From NCBI GenBank assembly GCA_041658705.1, contig JBAZZT010000001.1:62001-126000 (forward strand): a stretch of 64,000 nucleotides of DNA, written 5' to 3'. This document shows positions 50,521 through 58,887 of this stretch, in pieces (the first letter of the stretch is position 1; each line of letters opens with the position of its first letter). A model generated the notes under the pieces. That model was given only the letters and a program-made list of their open reading frames with translations, was not told the DNA's origin and did no database searches. The position numbers and the translations under genes were made by a program. This DNA is from CAIKNB01 sp041658705 (GTDB lineage Bacteria; Patescibacteriota; Patescibacteriia; 2-12-FULL-60-25).

Positions 50521-51678
50521 ATGACCATCGGCATTGATCTGCGTTGCGTACCAGGGGACGGCACTAGCGGTGCCGGTATTGCGCATGCTTCGCGCGAGCT
50601 GGTCAAGGAGTTGTTGCCCTTGCTGCAAAAAGACCACACCGTCATTTTATATGCGACCAAGGGCGCGGCGGCGGAATTGGGACGCAACGGCATAGGCACC
50701 GGGCGGAACTGCCGCTTTTCCATCGTGGCCAATTCAGCCGGCAGCTCCTTACGTAAAGCCTTGCTCCAGATGCCTTGCTCGGTGCTTTTTGTGCCCTCGG
50801 GCGCCATCGCTCCGGGCATCCGCACGGCGTGCGTGCCTTGGGTGCATGACATCGCCATCTTCGAGCATCCGGAATGGTTCCCCGAGTCAATCTTCAAACG
50901 CACGCTGACCACCAACTTATTCCGCCACGGCGTAAAAAAAGCCCGTGCCGTTTTAGCCGTTTCGCAGTTCACCAAACGAGAACTGGAGAAGTATTTCAAG
51001 CTCGCTCCGGAATCGATCAAAGTGACTTTGGAAGGCGGCGATCCTGTCCTGGCGGCGCTAAAAGGAGAGGCTTTGGAGGCAGCCAAGCAGGCCGCCAAGA
51101 CAAAGCTCGCGGCGCGCGGCATCGTCCATCCCTTCATCCTGTGCCTGGGTACGCTTGAGCCGAGAAAAAATCTGCCGCTGCTCCTCGAAGCTTGGTCCTT
51201 GGCGCGCCCCGGATTCAAACGCCCCGTCGATCTGGTCATCGCTGGACGCGACGGTTGGAAAATCGGCGCGTCCGCGAAATCGTTGAAGTCGGTGCGTGGA
51301 GTCGAAACGGTCGCCAACCAATTGCACCGCATCGAGACGCCGACCGATGAGCATCGCCGCGACCTGCTTTTGGGCGCCGACCTCCTCGCCATCCCTTCGT
51401 TGTATGAAGGTTTCGGGCTGGTGGCGCTCGAAGCCATGCAAGCGGGCACCGCGGTCTTGTCCTCCGACAACGGCGCGTTGCCTGAAGTAGTGGGTGACGG
51501 GGGAGTGATGTTGCCGCCGGATAAAGCGGAAGTTTGGTCGCAGAAACTTTTGGAACTCATGCAGGATGCGGAAGCGCGCAAGCGTTGGGCGCACCTGGGT
51601 AAATCACGCAGCGACAAGATGAGTTGGCGGAATTGCGCGGAAATCGCCGCAGCGACCTTGACAGACATCAAGTCTTAA
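50521..51678 (+). CDS. Glycosyltransferase, GT4 family
   Basis: 385 residues from ATG 50521; the frame before it is repeat. GT-B fold enzyme that moves a sugar from a nucleotide sugar. The carboxyl domain carries ILCLGTLEPRKNLPLLLEAW and the family block IPSLYEGFGLVALEAMQAGTAVLSSDNGALPEVVGDGG with the catalytic E-x7-E pattern. The amino domain holds IGIDLRCVPGDGTSGAGIAHASREL. Substrate cannot be read. Probably makes surface glycan. Confidence 0.92.
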   Translation: MTIGIDLRCVPGDGTSGAGIAHASRELVKELLPLLQKDHTVILYATKGAAAELGRNGIGTGRNCRFSIVANSAGSSLRKALLQMPCSVLFVPSGAIAPGIRTACVPWVHDIAIFEHPEWFPESIFKRTLTTNLFRHGVKKARAVLAVSQFTKRELEKYFKLAPESIKVTLEGGDPVLAALKGEALEAAKQAAKTKLAARGIVHPFILCLGTLEPRKNLPLLLEAWSLARPGFKRPVDLVIAGRDGWKIGASAKSLKSVRGVETVANQLHRIETPTDEHRRDLLLGADLLAIPSLYEGFGLVALEAMQAGTAVLSSDNGALPEVVGDGGVMLPPDKAEVWSQKLLELMQDAEARKRWAHLGKSRSDKMSWRNCAEIAAATLTDIKS

Positions 51679-51703
51679 GTTAACCTGCGCACACGAATTA
51701 CAT

Positions 51704-51779
51704 CGCGGGATAGAGCAGTTGGCAGCTCGCCAGGCCCATAACCTGGAGGTCGCCGGTTCGAGTCCGGCTCCCGCAACCA
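51704..51779 (+). tRNA. Initiator tRNA-fMet (CAU)
   Basis: 76 bases with encoded CCA. The acceptor stem CGCGGGA/TCCCGCA leaves position 1 (C) unpaired with A72, the mark of bacterial initiator tRNA. The anticodon stem is CCAGG/CCTGG and the loop CCCATAA, so the anticodon is CAT. Two departures: base 33 is C rather than the usual U, and the three G-C pairs at 29-31/39-41 are only two, since 29-41 is A-T. The T arm is GCCGG TTCGAGT CCGGC. Confidence 0.95.
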
Positions 51780-51782
51780 CGT

Positions 51783-51811
51783 AAAAGCCGCGCTTTATAG
51801 GTGCGGTTTTT
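51783..51811 (+). terminator. Rho-independent terminator of the initiator tRNA
   Basis: AAAAGCCGC and GCGGTTTTT arms around an 11-base loop, four bases past the CCA end. Confidence 0.75.
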
Positions 51812-52035
51812 ACTTTACGCGGCTCACGTGGCACGGCCAGACGTAAGAAACAATAAGCGAGGCTTTTACGTGCCCCGCGTAAAGCGGCGTTGCCGCCACG
51901 CGGCTTTTACGCCGTGGCGCATCCAGCAAAAACCCTTTGCGCTTTACGGGGCTGCTTTTGCGGGAGTTCACCACGTAAAAGCGCTAGCGCTCTACGTGGT
52001 TCACGTGGCGTAGCCATTCGTAAAGGGTGTTTTTG
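51812..52035. repeat. Cluster of GCTTTTACG/CGTAAAAGC palindromic words
   Basis: No gene. Words CGTAAAAGC, GCTTTTACG, GCTTTACG and CACGTGGC recur at least eight times in both orientations. One complete palindrome is CCACGTA...TACGTGG (about 51973-52001) with inner AGCGCTAGCGCT. The first copy belongs to the tRNA terminator, so the cluster may have grown from it. Confidence 0.7.
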
Positions 52036-52061
52036 TTTTAGCTGAAAACAGTCGGTGGCGC

Positions 52062-52091
52062 TTGATTGAATTCTGATTTCTTGCTTATAAT
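52062..52091 (+). promoter_or_regulatory. Promoter of the secreted protein gene at 52104
   Basis: TTGATT (52062-52067), 18 bases, perfect TATAAT (52086-52091). The start codon follows 12 bases later, so the leader is almost absent. Confidence 0.7.
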
Positions 52092-52103
52092 GGCTTAATT
52101 TAT

Positions 52104-53633
52104 ATGACCAAGATATTTTACCTGTTTTCTGCTTTGGCCTTGTTTTTAGTCGTATCTCCGGCTTTTGCCGCGGACGCCGTTCCCAGCTCCTCGAGCCATG
52201 ACTGCGGTAAATACCATTATGCCATTCAACGCGCGGTTGACGGCTTTTCCATCCGCGTCACTGACGGCGCGCGATCGCGCAGCATCTTTTATCCGAACGT
52301 CTATGCCAGCGGTAGCGTTTATCGACATCCGCTTTCAGAAATCGTGTCTAATTGCTCCGGAGATTATTTAGTCATCGCGGATTACAGCTACGGCAAATTC
52401 GGGAACATTACGCGGCTTAGCGTAATCGACCCCACGAAAGAAAAATTATCTTTCAGGGAAGTCGCGAATCTTTCTCTGGAATATGTGTCCCAAGACAGGG
52501 CCTACGCCACGACCACCACCGGTGAATATGAAAAGTATGTCGATTTCTTCTCCGCTCCGGTCGACGGGCTGTCGATCAAAGGCGCTGAGCTGGTCAGCAA
52601 AAGCCGCATCGCGAGCCAGAACGATGCGTTGAACGATCGCTCGTTTTATGTCTTTAGCGGCTCCGGCACGGTTAAGCGTCTCGCAGATTCCAATTGGAAC
52701 ACGACCTTGGCGCGCAGCGTGGCGAATTGCCCGGATGGGACCAACTATACCTTGTATGAAAAACAATTTGCCGAACGCAACACCGCAGAATCAAAATTTC
52801 CGGCCAGTCAGTTCCTGATCGAAAGGGTTTCCAAGGGCGTGCGTAAACTCATGCCGATTCCTTATATCGATGGTTTCTGGAAATATCCGGGAGCGACTTT
52901 GAACGTCAGTTTCAAGGGATGCTACGGCGGAAATATGGTCTTGGATGTGAGGGATGGCTTTTTCTGGTCAGTCATGGAAAACAGAAAGCCATTCGATAGC
53001 ATGACCATGCTGACGACCCAGACTCAATACGCGGATTACGTCAATCCGAAAAAATCCATTTCATCTAGCGTGGTAAATCTTATCCAATATGACGGCGCTA
53101 ACTATTACCAGTCAGGTCATTTAGAACGGGTCACCCAGGGGATTCAGGGTTCGGCGGTCATCCGTACCCTGCTGGCCGACGGTTCCATAAAAGTCACTGC
53201 TCCGAATTATTTCAAATCCTTGCTGTATTACCCCGTAGGCTCCGGCATGTTCTTCAGCAAGTATCCTTTAGACCGGAACAAAGTCGTGATCGAATTATCT
53301 CCGGCCGCAGGCTCTAAATCGGAATATTATATTTACGAGAATGGGGCTTACGTTGATGCAGATGTCGCAGGCGTCCGAACCGTCATACCCGATCGAGCCA
53401 TACAAGATGGTTTCAGTTTTTTCACTCCATTTTACATCTCACCCGCGAAGGAGGGTTTGGCACTCAAAAGCTTTTTCGTGCCGCAGGGTTTGTTGCTCCA
53501 TGGCACGGGTAAAACTAAATACCAGCTCAAATGGCAGCGCGTCGGTCCGCTGGAAAAAGATGGCACCCGAAAAATCTGGTACTCGATGACGCTAAACGGC
53601 AAGCCGCAGACTTGGCTGGCTACTATCCGCTGA
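52104..53633 (+). CDS. Secreted hypothetical protein
   Basis: 509 residues. The amino end KIFYLFSALALFLVVSPAFAADA is a clear cleavable signal peptide. The mature part is beta-rich and Tyr/Ser-rich with a few Cys (HDCG near the start, SNCSGDY, ANCPDG, KGCYGG). No repeat or enzyme motif is recognised; some blocks (DYSYGKFGNITRLSVIDPTK) look like propeller blades. It stands alone between two tRNA-Met genes, with its own promoter. Likely exported through SecY. Confidence 0.75.
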   Translation: MTKIFYLFSALALFLVVSPAFAADAVPSSSSHDCGKYHYAIQRAVDGFSIRVTDGARSRSIFYPNVYASGSVYRHPLSEIVSNCSGDYLVIADYSYGKFGNITRLSVIDPTKEKLSFREVANLSLEYVSQDRAYATTTTGEYEKYVDFFSAPVDGLSIKGAELVSKSRIASQNDALNDRSFYVFSGSGTVKRLADSNWNTTLARSVANCPDGTNYTLYEKQFAERNTAESKFPASQFLIERVSKGVRKLMPIPYIDGFWKYPGATLNVSFKGCYGGNMVLDVRDGFFWSVMENRKPFDSMTMLTTQTQYADYVNPKKSISSSVVNLIQYDGANYYQSGHLERVTQGIQGSAVIRTLLADGSIKVTAPNYFKSLLYYPVGSGMFFSKYPLDRNKVVIELSPAAGSKSEYYIYENGAYVDADVAGVRTVIPDRAIQDGFSFFTPFYISPAKEGLALKSFFVPQGLLLHGTGKTKYQLKWQRVGPLEKDGTRKIWYSMTLNGKPQTWLATIR

Positions 53634-53694
53634 TGGCTGGGCGGGGACTTGCCTTTTGACCGGATTTCGGTTAAGATTTCGCCACAAATCCCCT

Positions 53695-53771
53695 GCCGGG
53701 GTAGCTCAGACGGTTAGAGCGTGGGACTCATAAGCCCGAGGTCGCCGGTTCGATTCCGGCCCCCGGCACCA
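53695..53771 (+). tRNA. Elongator tRNA-Met (CAU)
   Basis: 77 bases with encoded CCA. Acceptor GCCGGGG/CCCCGGC fully paired, so not an initiator. Anticodon loop CTCATAA gives CAT with U33; the T arm is GCCGG TTCGATT CCGGC and the variable loop AGGTC fits elongator Met rather than tRNA-Ile2. The anticodon stem TGGGA/GCCCG has a mismatch at 31-39. Confidence 0.9.
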
Positions 53772-53846
53772 AGACAAGACGCGTTCTGGGCGACTAGGAT
53801 GCGTCAGTGACCAAAGAAAACCCGAACCTATGAAGGTCCGGGTTTT
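53766..53846 (+). repeat. Left direct repeat at the tRNA-Met 3' end, including a terminator
   Basis: From the last bases of the tRNA, GCACCAAGACA, through GACTAGGATGCGTCAGTGAC to a hairpin AAAACCCGAACC/GGTCCGGGTTTT (53817-53846). About 80% identical to 54865-54947. The hairpin is the likely tRNA terminator. Confidence 0.75.
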
Positions 53847-53891
53847 CACGAACCATCTGATTTCAGCAGCGTGTTAAGGTGTCGGCAGCGA

Positions 53892-53921
53892 TTGACATCA
53901 AGGCTTGCCCGGTAGTAGGCT
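53892..53921 (+). promoter_or_regulatory. Promoter of the Panacea-type toxin-antitoxin pair
   Basis: TTGACA (53892-53897), 18 bases, TAGGCT (53916-53921). Confidence 0.5.
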
Positions 53922-53930
53922 CTGACTTCA

Positions 53931-54494
53931 ATGCGTGCTATGATGAAGTCGAATATGGAGGTCAGAACCAAGCTCAGGAACCTGGTCTTGTACGTACTGG
54001 CCCATCAGGATTATCAGGAGGGCGGTATCAAGAAGCTGAACAAGCTCCTGTATTTTATTGATTTTTACTTCTACCGCGATCACGAACGACTTATTTCGGG
54101 TGCCGAGTACGCTAAAGCGGACATGGGTCCGATACTTAATGACTATCGTGACATCTTTAAAGAACTTGAGAGTGCTGGAGATTTGAAATGTCAGACCGCT
54201 GAAGGGATGACTGTTTGCACTGCGCTCAAGACGGCCGAGTTGAGCGGCTTCACTCCCCAAGAAGTAGATCACGTCTCCAGGGTGCTCGATCGCTACGGCA
54301 AGCTCTCTGGGAGAGATCTTGAATTGATTTCGCATCAGCAACAACCGTGGGTACTGACGGAAAATTTTGGCGACATCATAGACCCTGACCTCGCCTTACT
54401 CATCGAGGATGACGCAGGTGATTCCGAAACGTCCATCATCAAGAACTCTAAACTGAAGGAGGAACTTCAGGACCTGGCGAACTGCGCAGAATAG
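53931..54494 (+). CDS. Panacea (SocA/DUF4065)-domain antitoxin
   Basis: Up to 187 residues. The segment IKKLNKLLYFIDFYFYRDHERLISGAEYAKADMGP is the Panacea (DUF4065, SocA-like) signature. Panacea proteins act as antitoxins for several toxin families, including toxSAS synthetases and RelE-like enzymes. The start is uncertain: ATG 53931 gives the longest frame, but the predicted promoter makes 53940, 53943 or 53955 more likely, and 53955 matches the usual beginning of the domain. Toxin gene follows after seven bases. Confidence 0.85.
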   Translation: MRAMMKSNMEVRTKLRNLVLYVLAHQDYQEGGIKKLNKLLYFIDFYFYRDHERLISGAEYAKADMGPILNDYRDIFKELESAGDLKCQTAEGMTVCTALKTAELSGFTPQEVDHVSRVLDRYGKLSGRDLELISHQQQPWVLTENFGDIIDPDLALLIEDDAGDSETSIIKNSKLKEELQDLANCAE

Positions 54495-54501
54495 GGCGTC
54501 T

Positions 54502-54834
54502 ATGGAAGTCGTGCAGATCGTCGTCATTGACGCTTTGTCGTCGCAGTTGGAAGGACTCGCGGCATCAGATCCTAAAATCCGAAAGCTTTTCGAAAAACAG
54601 AGACGATTCATGTCCCTATACCCCTACTACGGCTCTTTGGGACGCAAAAAACTAGAAAATGTCTGCGACCAGTACGGCAACTTTTTGGAAGAAATTCGGT
54701 TGAACAGACATTGGCGCGTTGTGTTCGTCGCGCGCGATGAGGGCAAAAGGATTATTTGGCTTAAGATTTGCAATCATGACGAGATAGCTCGCAATAATCA
54801 GTTACATATTCCCGGTCACCCTGGCGTCTTATGA
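54502..54834 (+). CDS. RelE-like toxin paired with the Panacea antitoxin
   Basis: 110 residues. The carboxyl half, RKKLENVCDQYGNFLEEIRLNRHWRVVFVARDEGKRIIWLKICNHDEI, has the strand order of RelE/HigB-type toxins (EIR-x-x-x-x-WRVVFV, then I-x-x-L-x-x-x-x-H-x-E). The amino part is helical. With the preceding antitoxin it forms a two-gene module, flanked by direct repeats. Probably an mRNA interferase, inferred by fold. Confidence 0.75.
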   Translation: MEVVQIVVIDALSSQLEGLAASDPKIRKLFEKQRRFMSLYPYYGSLGRKKLENVCDQYGNFLEEIRLNRHWRVVFVARDEGKRIIWLKICNHDEIARNNQLHIPGHPGVL

Positions 54835-54864
54835 TGTAAGCGTCTGATCTAGATCGGAATGAAG

Positions 54865-54947
54865 GTGCCAAGACATGCGCGTTTTGGGTGACTAGGATGC
54901 ATTAGTGGCCAAAGAAAAGCCCTGACCCGCAAAGGCCCGGGTTTTTT
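54865..54947 (+). repeat. Right direct repeat after the toxin-antitoxin pair, including a terminator
   Basis: GTGCCAAGACA, TGACTAGGATGCATTAGTGG and CCAAAGAAAAGCCCTGACCC match the sequence downstream of tRNA-Met (53766-53846). The end CCCGGGTTTTTT with a partial complement acts as terminator. No tRNA precedes this copy. Confidence 0.75.
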
Positions 54948-54982
54948 AAGTCCCGAAAAATCATGCAAGATGAAAATGAATA

Positions 54983-55012
54983 AAAATGACGTTGATCATG
55001 CAACGTCATTTT
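54983..55012 (-). terminator. Terminator of tRNA-Leu, usable on both strands
   Basis: AATGACGTTG and CAACGTCATT arms around six bases, with TTTT on the plus side and TTTATTC on the minus side. Confidence 0.8.
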
Positions 55013-55013
55013 T

Positions 55014-55100
55014 TGGTGGGCGAGGAGAGAATCGAACTCTCATGACCTTGCGGTCGCAGGATTTTGAGTCCTGTGCGTCTACCAATTCCGCCACTCGCCC
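55014..55100 (-). tRNA. tRNA-Leu (CAA)
   Basis: 87 bases on the minus strand, CCA encoded. Acceptor GGGCGAG/CTCGCCC; anticodon stem CAGGA/TCCTG with loop CTCAAAA, anticodon CAA. The long variable arm (GCGACCGCAAGGTC-type) and the D arm TGGCGGAATTGGTAGACGC are class II Leu features. T arm GAGAG TTCGATT CTCTC. Confidence 0.95.
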
Positions 55101-55264
55101 GTTAAATTTTCTCGGCATGGCCTCGAGCAAAAATCAGTTGCTCGTGTCGGCCAGGGCGCCCTTTGGCGCCGCGCTAAGCTGCCGATTGTCGTTTATCGCC
55201 CACTCGCCTTTGATTCCGTAACGGTCGGAAATTTACCTTAAACGTCTTGACCAGTCAATCAGGG

Positions 55265-55345
55265 GAGGCGGTAGGCAATAGGCTATAGGCAATAGCCAGG
55301 ACATTTTGGCTACAACCTACCGCCTATAGCCTATTGCCTATTATC
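55265..55345. repeat. Word-type inverted repeat before parA
   Basis: GGCGGTAGGCAATAGGCTAT words left, CCTACCGCCTATAGCCTATT words right, a near-perfect stem. Confidence 0.85.
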
Positions 55346-55382
55346 CAATCCGCGGGGTAAACTGGCTAGGCTAAATTTATCT

Positions 55383-56162
55383 ATGGGGCGCATAATTTCC
55401 GTGGTCAATCAGAAGGGTGGAGTGGGTAAAACCACGACCGCCATCAACCTTGGCGCCTATCTCGCCGAGGCCGGAAAGTTCGTGCTCATCGTCGATCTTG
55501 ATCCGCAGGCCAACGCGACTTCGGGTTTGGGCATCGACCATCGCAATCTCGAGCGCGGCGTCTACGAGGCGATTTTGGGCAATGTGCGCATGCGCGAGAT
55601 CGTCCAACCCACGGGACACGAGACTTTGCGCGTGGCACCGGCCACGACGGCGCTCGCCGGCCTCAACATCGAATTGGTCGAGATGCAGCGGCGCGAGTTC
55701 AAGCTTTTCGATTCGCTGCTTGAGGTGCGCAATGATTACGATTACATTTTGATCGATTGCCCGCCGACCATGGGTCTCATCACGTTGAACGGCATCGTGG
55801 CTGCGGACGAGATCCTGATCCCGGTGCAAGCTGAATATTATGCTTTGGAAGGTTTGGGCCAGCTCTTGGATACGGTCAATCTGGTCAAAGAGCGCCTGCG
55901 GCCCGAAGTGGATGTCTTGGGCGCGGTGCTCACCATGTATGATAGCCGGACTAAACTCTCGGACGACGTGATGCAGGAATTGTATAAATATTTTCCCAAT
56001 AACATCTTCCGTTCCGTCATCCCGCGCAGTGTCAGGCTGGCTGAAGCGCCGTCATTCGGCCGCACCATCCTCATGTTCGACGGCACCTCGAAAGGCGCCA
56101 AAGCCTACGAGCGCCTGGCGCGCGAAATCCTGGACGGAGAAATGCAAAGCTACCCGATATGA
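55383..56162 (+). CDS. parA: Chromosome partitioning ATPase ParA (Soj)
   Basis: 259 residues. Deviant Walker A KGGVGKTT at residues 11-18, Walker B DYILIDCPPTMGLIT, and the carboxyl RSVRLAEAPSFGRTI block. ParA moves the origin region along the nucleoid with ParB-parS. No amino-terminal DNA-binding extension, as in chromosomal Soj. parB follows after a word-type repeat. Confidence 0.97.
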   Translation: MGRIISVVNQKGGVGKTTTAINLGAYLAEAGKFVLIVDLDPQANATSGLGIDHRNLERGVYEAILGNVRMREIVQPTGHETLRVAPATTALAGLNIELVEMQRREFKLFDSLLEVRNDYDYILIDCPPTMGLITLNGIVAADEILIPVQAEYYALEGLGQLLDTVNLVKERLRPEVDVLGAVLTMYDSRTKLSDDVMQELYKYFPNNIFRSVIPRSVRLAEAPSFGRTILMFDGTSKGAKAYERLAREILDGEMQSYPI

Positions 56163-56163
56163 T

Positions 56164-56240
56164 AAAAATGCCAAATTACAAATGCCAAATTATAAATTGC
56201 GGAGCAGGCATTCGTCATTCGTCATGTGTAATTTGTAATT
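56164..56240. repeat. Word-type inverted repeat between parA and parB
   Basis: AAATGCCAAATTACAAATGC words left, TTCGTCATGTGTAATTTGTA words right; ends four bases before parB. Confidence 0.85.
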
Positions 56241-56244
56241 GATT

Positions 56245-57147
56245 ATGATGCTAGGCAGACAATCGGGTCTCGGTCGGGGATTGGGCGCGCTCATCCCTCC
56301 CAAACAATCAGATCAAAACCAGTTTGCGCCGCCCCCTGCGAGTCCGCTTGAGGTCAGGCGCGTACCGGCGCAAGATGGCACGGAAATCTCGTTCCTGCCC
56401 GTCACTTCGGTCGATCCCAATCCGCATCAACCACGCACGCATTTTGACCATGCGCAGCTTGAGGATCTCATCGCCTCCATCCAAGAGCACGGCGTGCTCC
56501 AGCCCATCGTAGTGACGCCGGCGGACAACGGGCGCTATGAATTGATTTCCGGCGAACGGCGTTTGCGCGCCTCCAAGATCGCGGGACGCGAGACCATCCC
56601 GGCCATCGTGCGCACGGCCACCGAACAGCAAAAACTCGAACTTTCGCTGATCGAGAATATCCAGCGCCAAAACCTGAATCCGCTCGAAGAAGCCGAGGCG
56701 TATATCCGTCTGCAAAACGAGTTCAGTCTGACGCAAGAAGAAGTGGCTAAACGCGTGGGTAAGAGCCGACCGCAGATCGCCAACACGCTGCGCCTTTTGC
56801 AGCTTCCCGAAGAAATCAAGCAAGCCATCTTGCAGGAACGGATCACGGCTTCGAATGCGCGCACGCTGCTGTCTTTGCCGACCGACGAAGAGCGCAAAGC
56901 GTTGTTCAGAGACATGTTGGAGGGCAACTTTACCGTGCGTCAGACCGAAGCTCGCGTGCCGCATCGGCATACGCGCCGCGCCGCGGTGATAGACGCCAAC
57001 GTGATCGAGACGGAACGCAAGCTGCGCGATGTCCTAGGAACTAAAGTCGTGATTCGACGCGACGCGCGCGGCGAAGGCGAAATCCGCATCACTTTTTTGA
57101 ACGACGAAGATTTGGATAACCTCACCAAAAAGATTGGAGGAGAATAA
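56245..57147 (+). CDS. parB: Chromosome partitioning protein ParB (Spo0J)
   Basis: 300 residues; ATG 56245 or 56248. GLGRGLGALIP, then the CTP-binding/ParB domain VDPNPHQPRTHFDHAQLEDLIASIQEHGVLQPIVV, LISGERRLRASKIAG and ENIQRQNLNPLEEAEAY, then the helix-turn-helix LTQEEVAKRVGKSRPQIANTLRLLQLP. It loads at parS and slides as a CTP-gated clamp. No consensus parS site was noticed in the window. Confidence 0.97.
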   Translation: MMLGRQSGLGRGLGALIPPKQSDQNQFAPPPASPLEVRRVPAQDGTEISFLPVTSVDPNPHQPRTHFDHAQLEDLIASIQEHGVLQPIVVTPADNGRYELISGERRLRASKIAGRETIPAIVRTATEQQKLELSLIENIQRQNLNPLEEAEAYIRLQNEFSLTQEEVAKRVGKSRPQIANTLRLLQLPEEIKQAILQERITASNARTLLSLPTDEERKALFRDMLEGNFTVRQTEARVPHRHTRRAAVIDANVIETERKLRDVLGTKVVIRRDARGEGEIRITFLNDEDLDNLTKKIGGE

Positions 57148-57149
57148 AA

Positions 57150-57315
57150 CTAGAGGATAGAGAGTAGAGGATAGCCAAAAAAAGAAGATGTCATTCTTGA
57201 GGCCGTCTGACGGCCGAAGAATCTTCCAATTCCTTAAGGTATAGGAAGATCCTTCGCTTCGCTCGAGGATGACATTGGCTTTTGATTTTTCTGGCTACCC
57301 TCTACTCTCTACTCC
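57150..57315. repeat. Composite element with nested TGTCATTC inverted repeat
   Basis: Outer words TAGAGGATAGAGAGTAGAGG with ATAGCC (left) and GGCTACCCTCTACTCTCTAC (right). Inside, 57189-57274 runs from TGTCATTCTTGAGGCCGTC to CGAGGATGACA and includes the GGCCGTCTGACGGCC palindrome. It lies between the convergent parB and rel genes. Confidence 0.85.
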
Positions 57316-57317
57316 TG

Positions 57318-58814
57318 CTATTTCTTCAAGATTTTCTTGGGTAAGATGTCGCGGATCCAGCTGCTCATGGTGGAGCGCGCGTATTGGCGAATCTTGGCCC
57401 GTGCATGGCGGGTCTTGGTGAATTTGAGCCAGTCGGGATTGGGGCCTTTGCGTTTTTTATCGATGATGATCTCGAGCACGTCGCCGCTTTTGAGCGTCTG
57501 GTCGAGCGAAGCTATCTGGTCATTGATGCGCACTCCGGTGCAGGTGTTGCCGATGTCGGTGTGGATGAGATAGGCAAAATCCACCGGCGTCGAGTCTTCC
57601 GGTAGCTCGATTACGTCGCCTTTGGGCGTGAAGACGTAGATGCGGTCCTTGAAGATGTCGATTTTTATTTCCTCAAGCGATTTGAAATATTGTTGCTTGT
57701 CCGAGATTTCGCGTTGGATCGCCGCGAGTTGCGCCACCCAGTCGATGGAGGGTGTCGTCGGTCCGTGACGCACGGGTTTATTTTCGTCATATGACCAATG
57801 TGCCGCGATGCCGAATTCAGCCGCTTCCTGCATCTCGGGGGTGCGGATTTGGAACTCCACGATTTCACCGTCGTCGCAAAAGACGGTCGTATGCAGCGAT
57901 TGGTAGCCGTTGGGTTTGGGTTGCGCGATGTAATCCTTGATGCGCCCTTTGAGCGGCGTCCATTTGCCGTGGATCACGCCCAGCGCGGCATAGCAATCGG
58001 CGACCGTCGGGACTATCACGCGTACCGCGATGATGTCGTGGATGCCCGCGATGTTGCGGTCATGTTTCAAAAGTTTGCGGTAGAGCGAAAACAGATGTTT
58101 GACCCGGCCGTGCACGTCGCAAGATTCGATGGCCGAGGATTTGAGCAGCTCGCGCGTCTGCTCGATGATGCCGTTCAGATAATCTTTTTGTTGGCGCAAA
58201 GCCGTCTCTTGGATATTTTTGGTCCACTCGAATTCTTTGGGATAGACAAAAGGGAAAGCCGCGTCTTCGAGGCGTCCTTTGATCTCGCCCATGCCCAAGC
58301 GGTTGGCGATGGGCGCGTAGATCTCCAAGCTTTCGAGCGCGATGCGGTATTGCTTCTTCGGCGGCTTGGCGCCCAGGGTCTCGAGGTTGTGCAGGCGGTC
58401 GGCGAATTTGATGATGACCACGCGTACGTCTTCGGCCATGGTCAGGAACATCTTGCGCAGATTTTCGATGTAGCGCTCCACGCCGCGGTATTTGATGCTG
58501 CCGACTTTGGTGATGCCGGAGACCAACTTGGCCACGTCCGCGCCGAAAGTCTGTTTGATTTCTTCGAGCGTGACTGTCGTGTCTTCAGGCACGTCATGCA
58601 GCAGCCCGGCGATGATCATGGTCGGGCCGAGCTTCATCTCGGCCAGGTTCATGGCCGTGCGCAGCGGATGGATGATGTAAGGTTCGCCGGATTCGCGCAT
58701 CTGGCCGGCGTGGGCCTTGGCCGCAAAAGCATAAGCCTCCCGGATTTTGTCCAGGTTCGCGTCCGAATCATAGCTGCGGACGAGATCGAGCAGTTGTTCC
58801 ACTTGCGCGCCCAT
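57318..58814 (-). CDS. rel: Bifunctional (p)ppGpp synthetase/hydrolase, Rel/SpoT type
   Basis: 498 residues; standard Rel is about 730, since the helical, zinc-finger and ACT parts are missing. HD hydrolase domain: GEPYIIHPLRTA, LLHDVPEDT, IIKFADRLHNLETL. Synthetase domain: RVKHLFSLYRKL, HDIIAVRVIV, KDYIAQPKPNGYQSLHTTV, VEFQIRTPEMQEAAEFGIAAHW. TGS domain: YVFTPKGDVIELPEDSTPVDFAYLIHTDIGN. All catalytic blocks look intact, so it should both make and destroy alarmone. It could counteract the small synthetase at the left end. No Shine-Dalgarno. Confidence 0.97.
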   Translation of the reverse strand: MGAQVEQLLDLVRSYDSDANLDKIREAYAFAAKAHAGQMRESGEPYIIHPLRTAMNLAEMKLGPTMIIAGLLHDVPEDTTVTLEEIKQTFGADVAKLVSGITKVGSIKYRGVERYIENLRKMFLTMAEDVRVVIIKFADRLHNLETLGAKPPKKQYRIALESLEIYAPIANRLGMGEIKGRLEDAAFPFVYPKEFEWTKNIQETALRQQKDYLNGIIEQTRELLKSSAIESCDVHGRVKHLFSLYRKLLKHDRNIAGIHDIIAVRVIVPTVADCYAALGVIHGKWTPLKGRIKDYIAQPKPNGYQSLHTTVFCDDGEIVEFQIRTPEMQEAAEFGIAAHWSYDENKPVRHGPTTPSIDWVAQLAAIQREISDKQQYFKSLEEIKIDIFKDRIYVFTPKGDVIELPEDSTPVDFAYLIHTDIGNTCTGVRINDQIASLDQTLKSGDVLEIIIDKKRKGPNPDWLKFTKTRHARAKIRQYARSTMSSWIRDILPKKILKK

Positions 58815-58822
58815 GTCTTGTC

Positions 58823-58851
58823 ATCCTAGCTTGAAAAAAGCGGATTGACAA
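58823..58851 (-). promoter_or_regulatory. Promoter of rel
   Basis: Minus strand TTGTCA (58846-58851), 17 bases, TAGGAT (58823-58828). The start codon follows about nine bases later, so the mRNA is nearly leaderless. Confidence 0.55.
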
Positions 58852-58887
58852 TCTTGACCTCATCCATCCTGAAACACCGCTGAAAAT

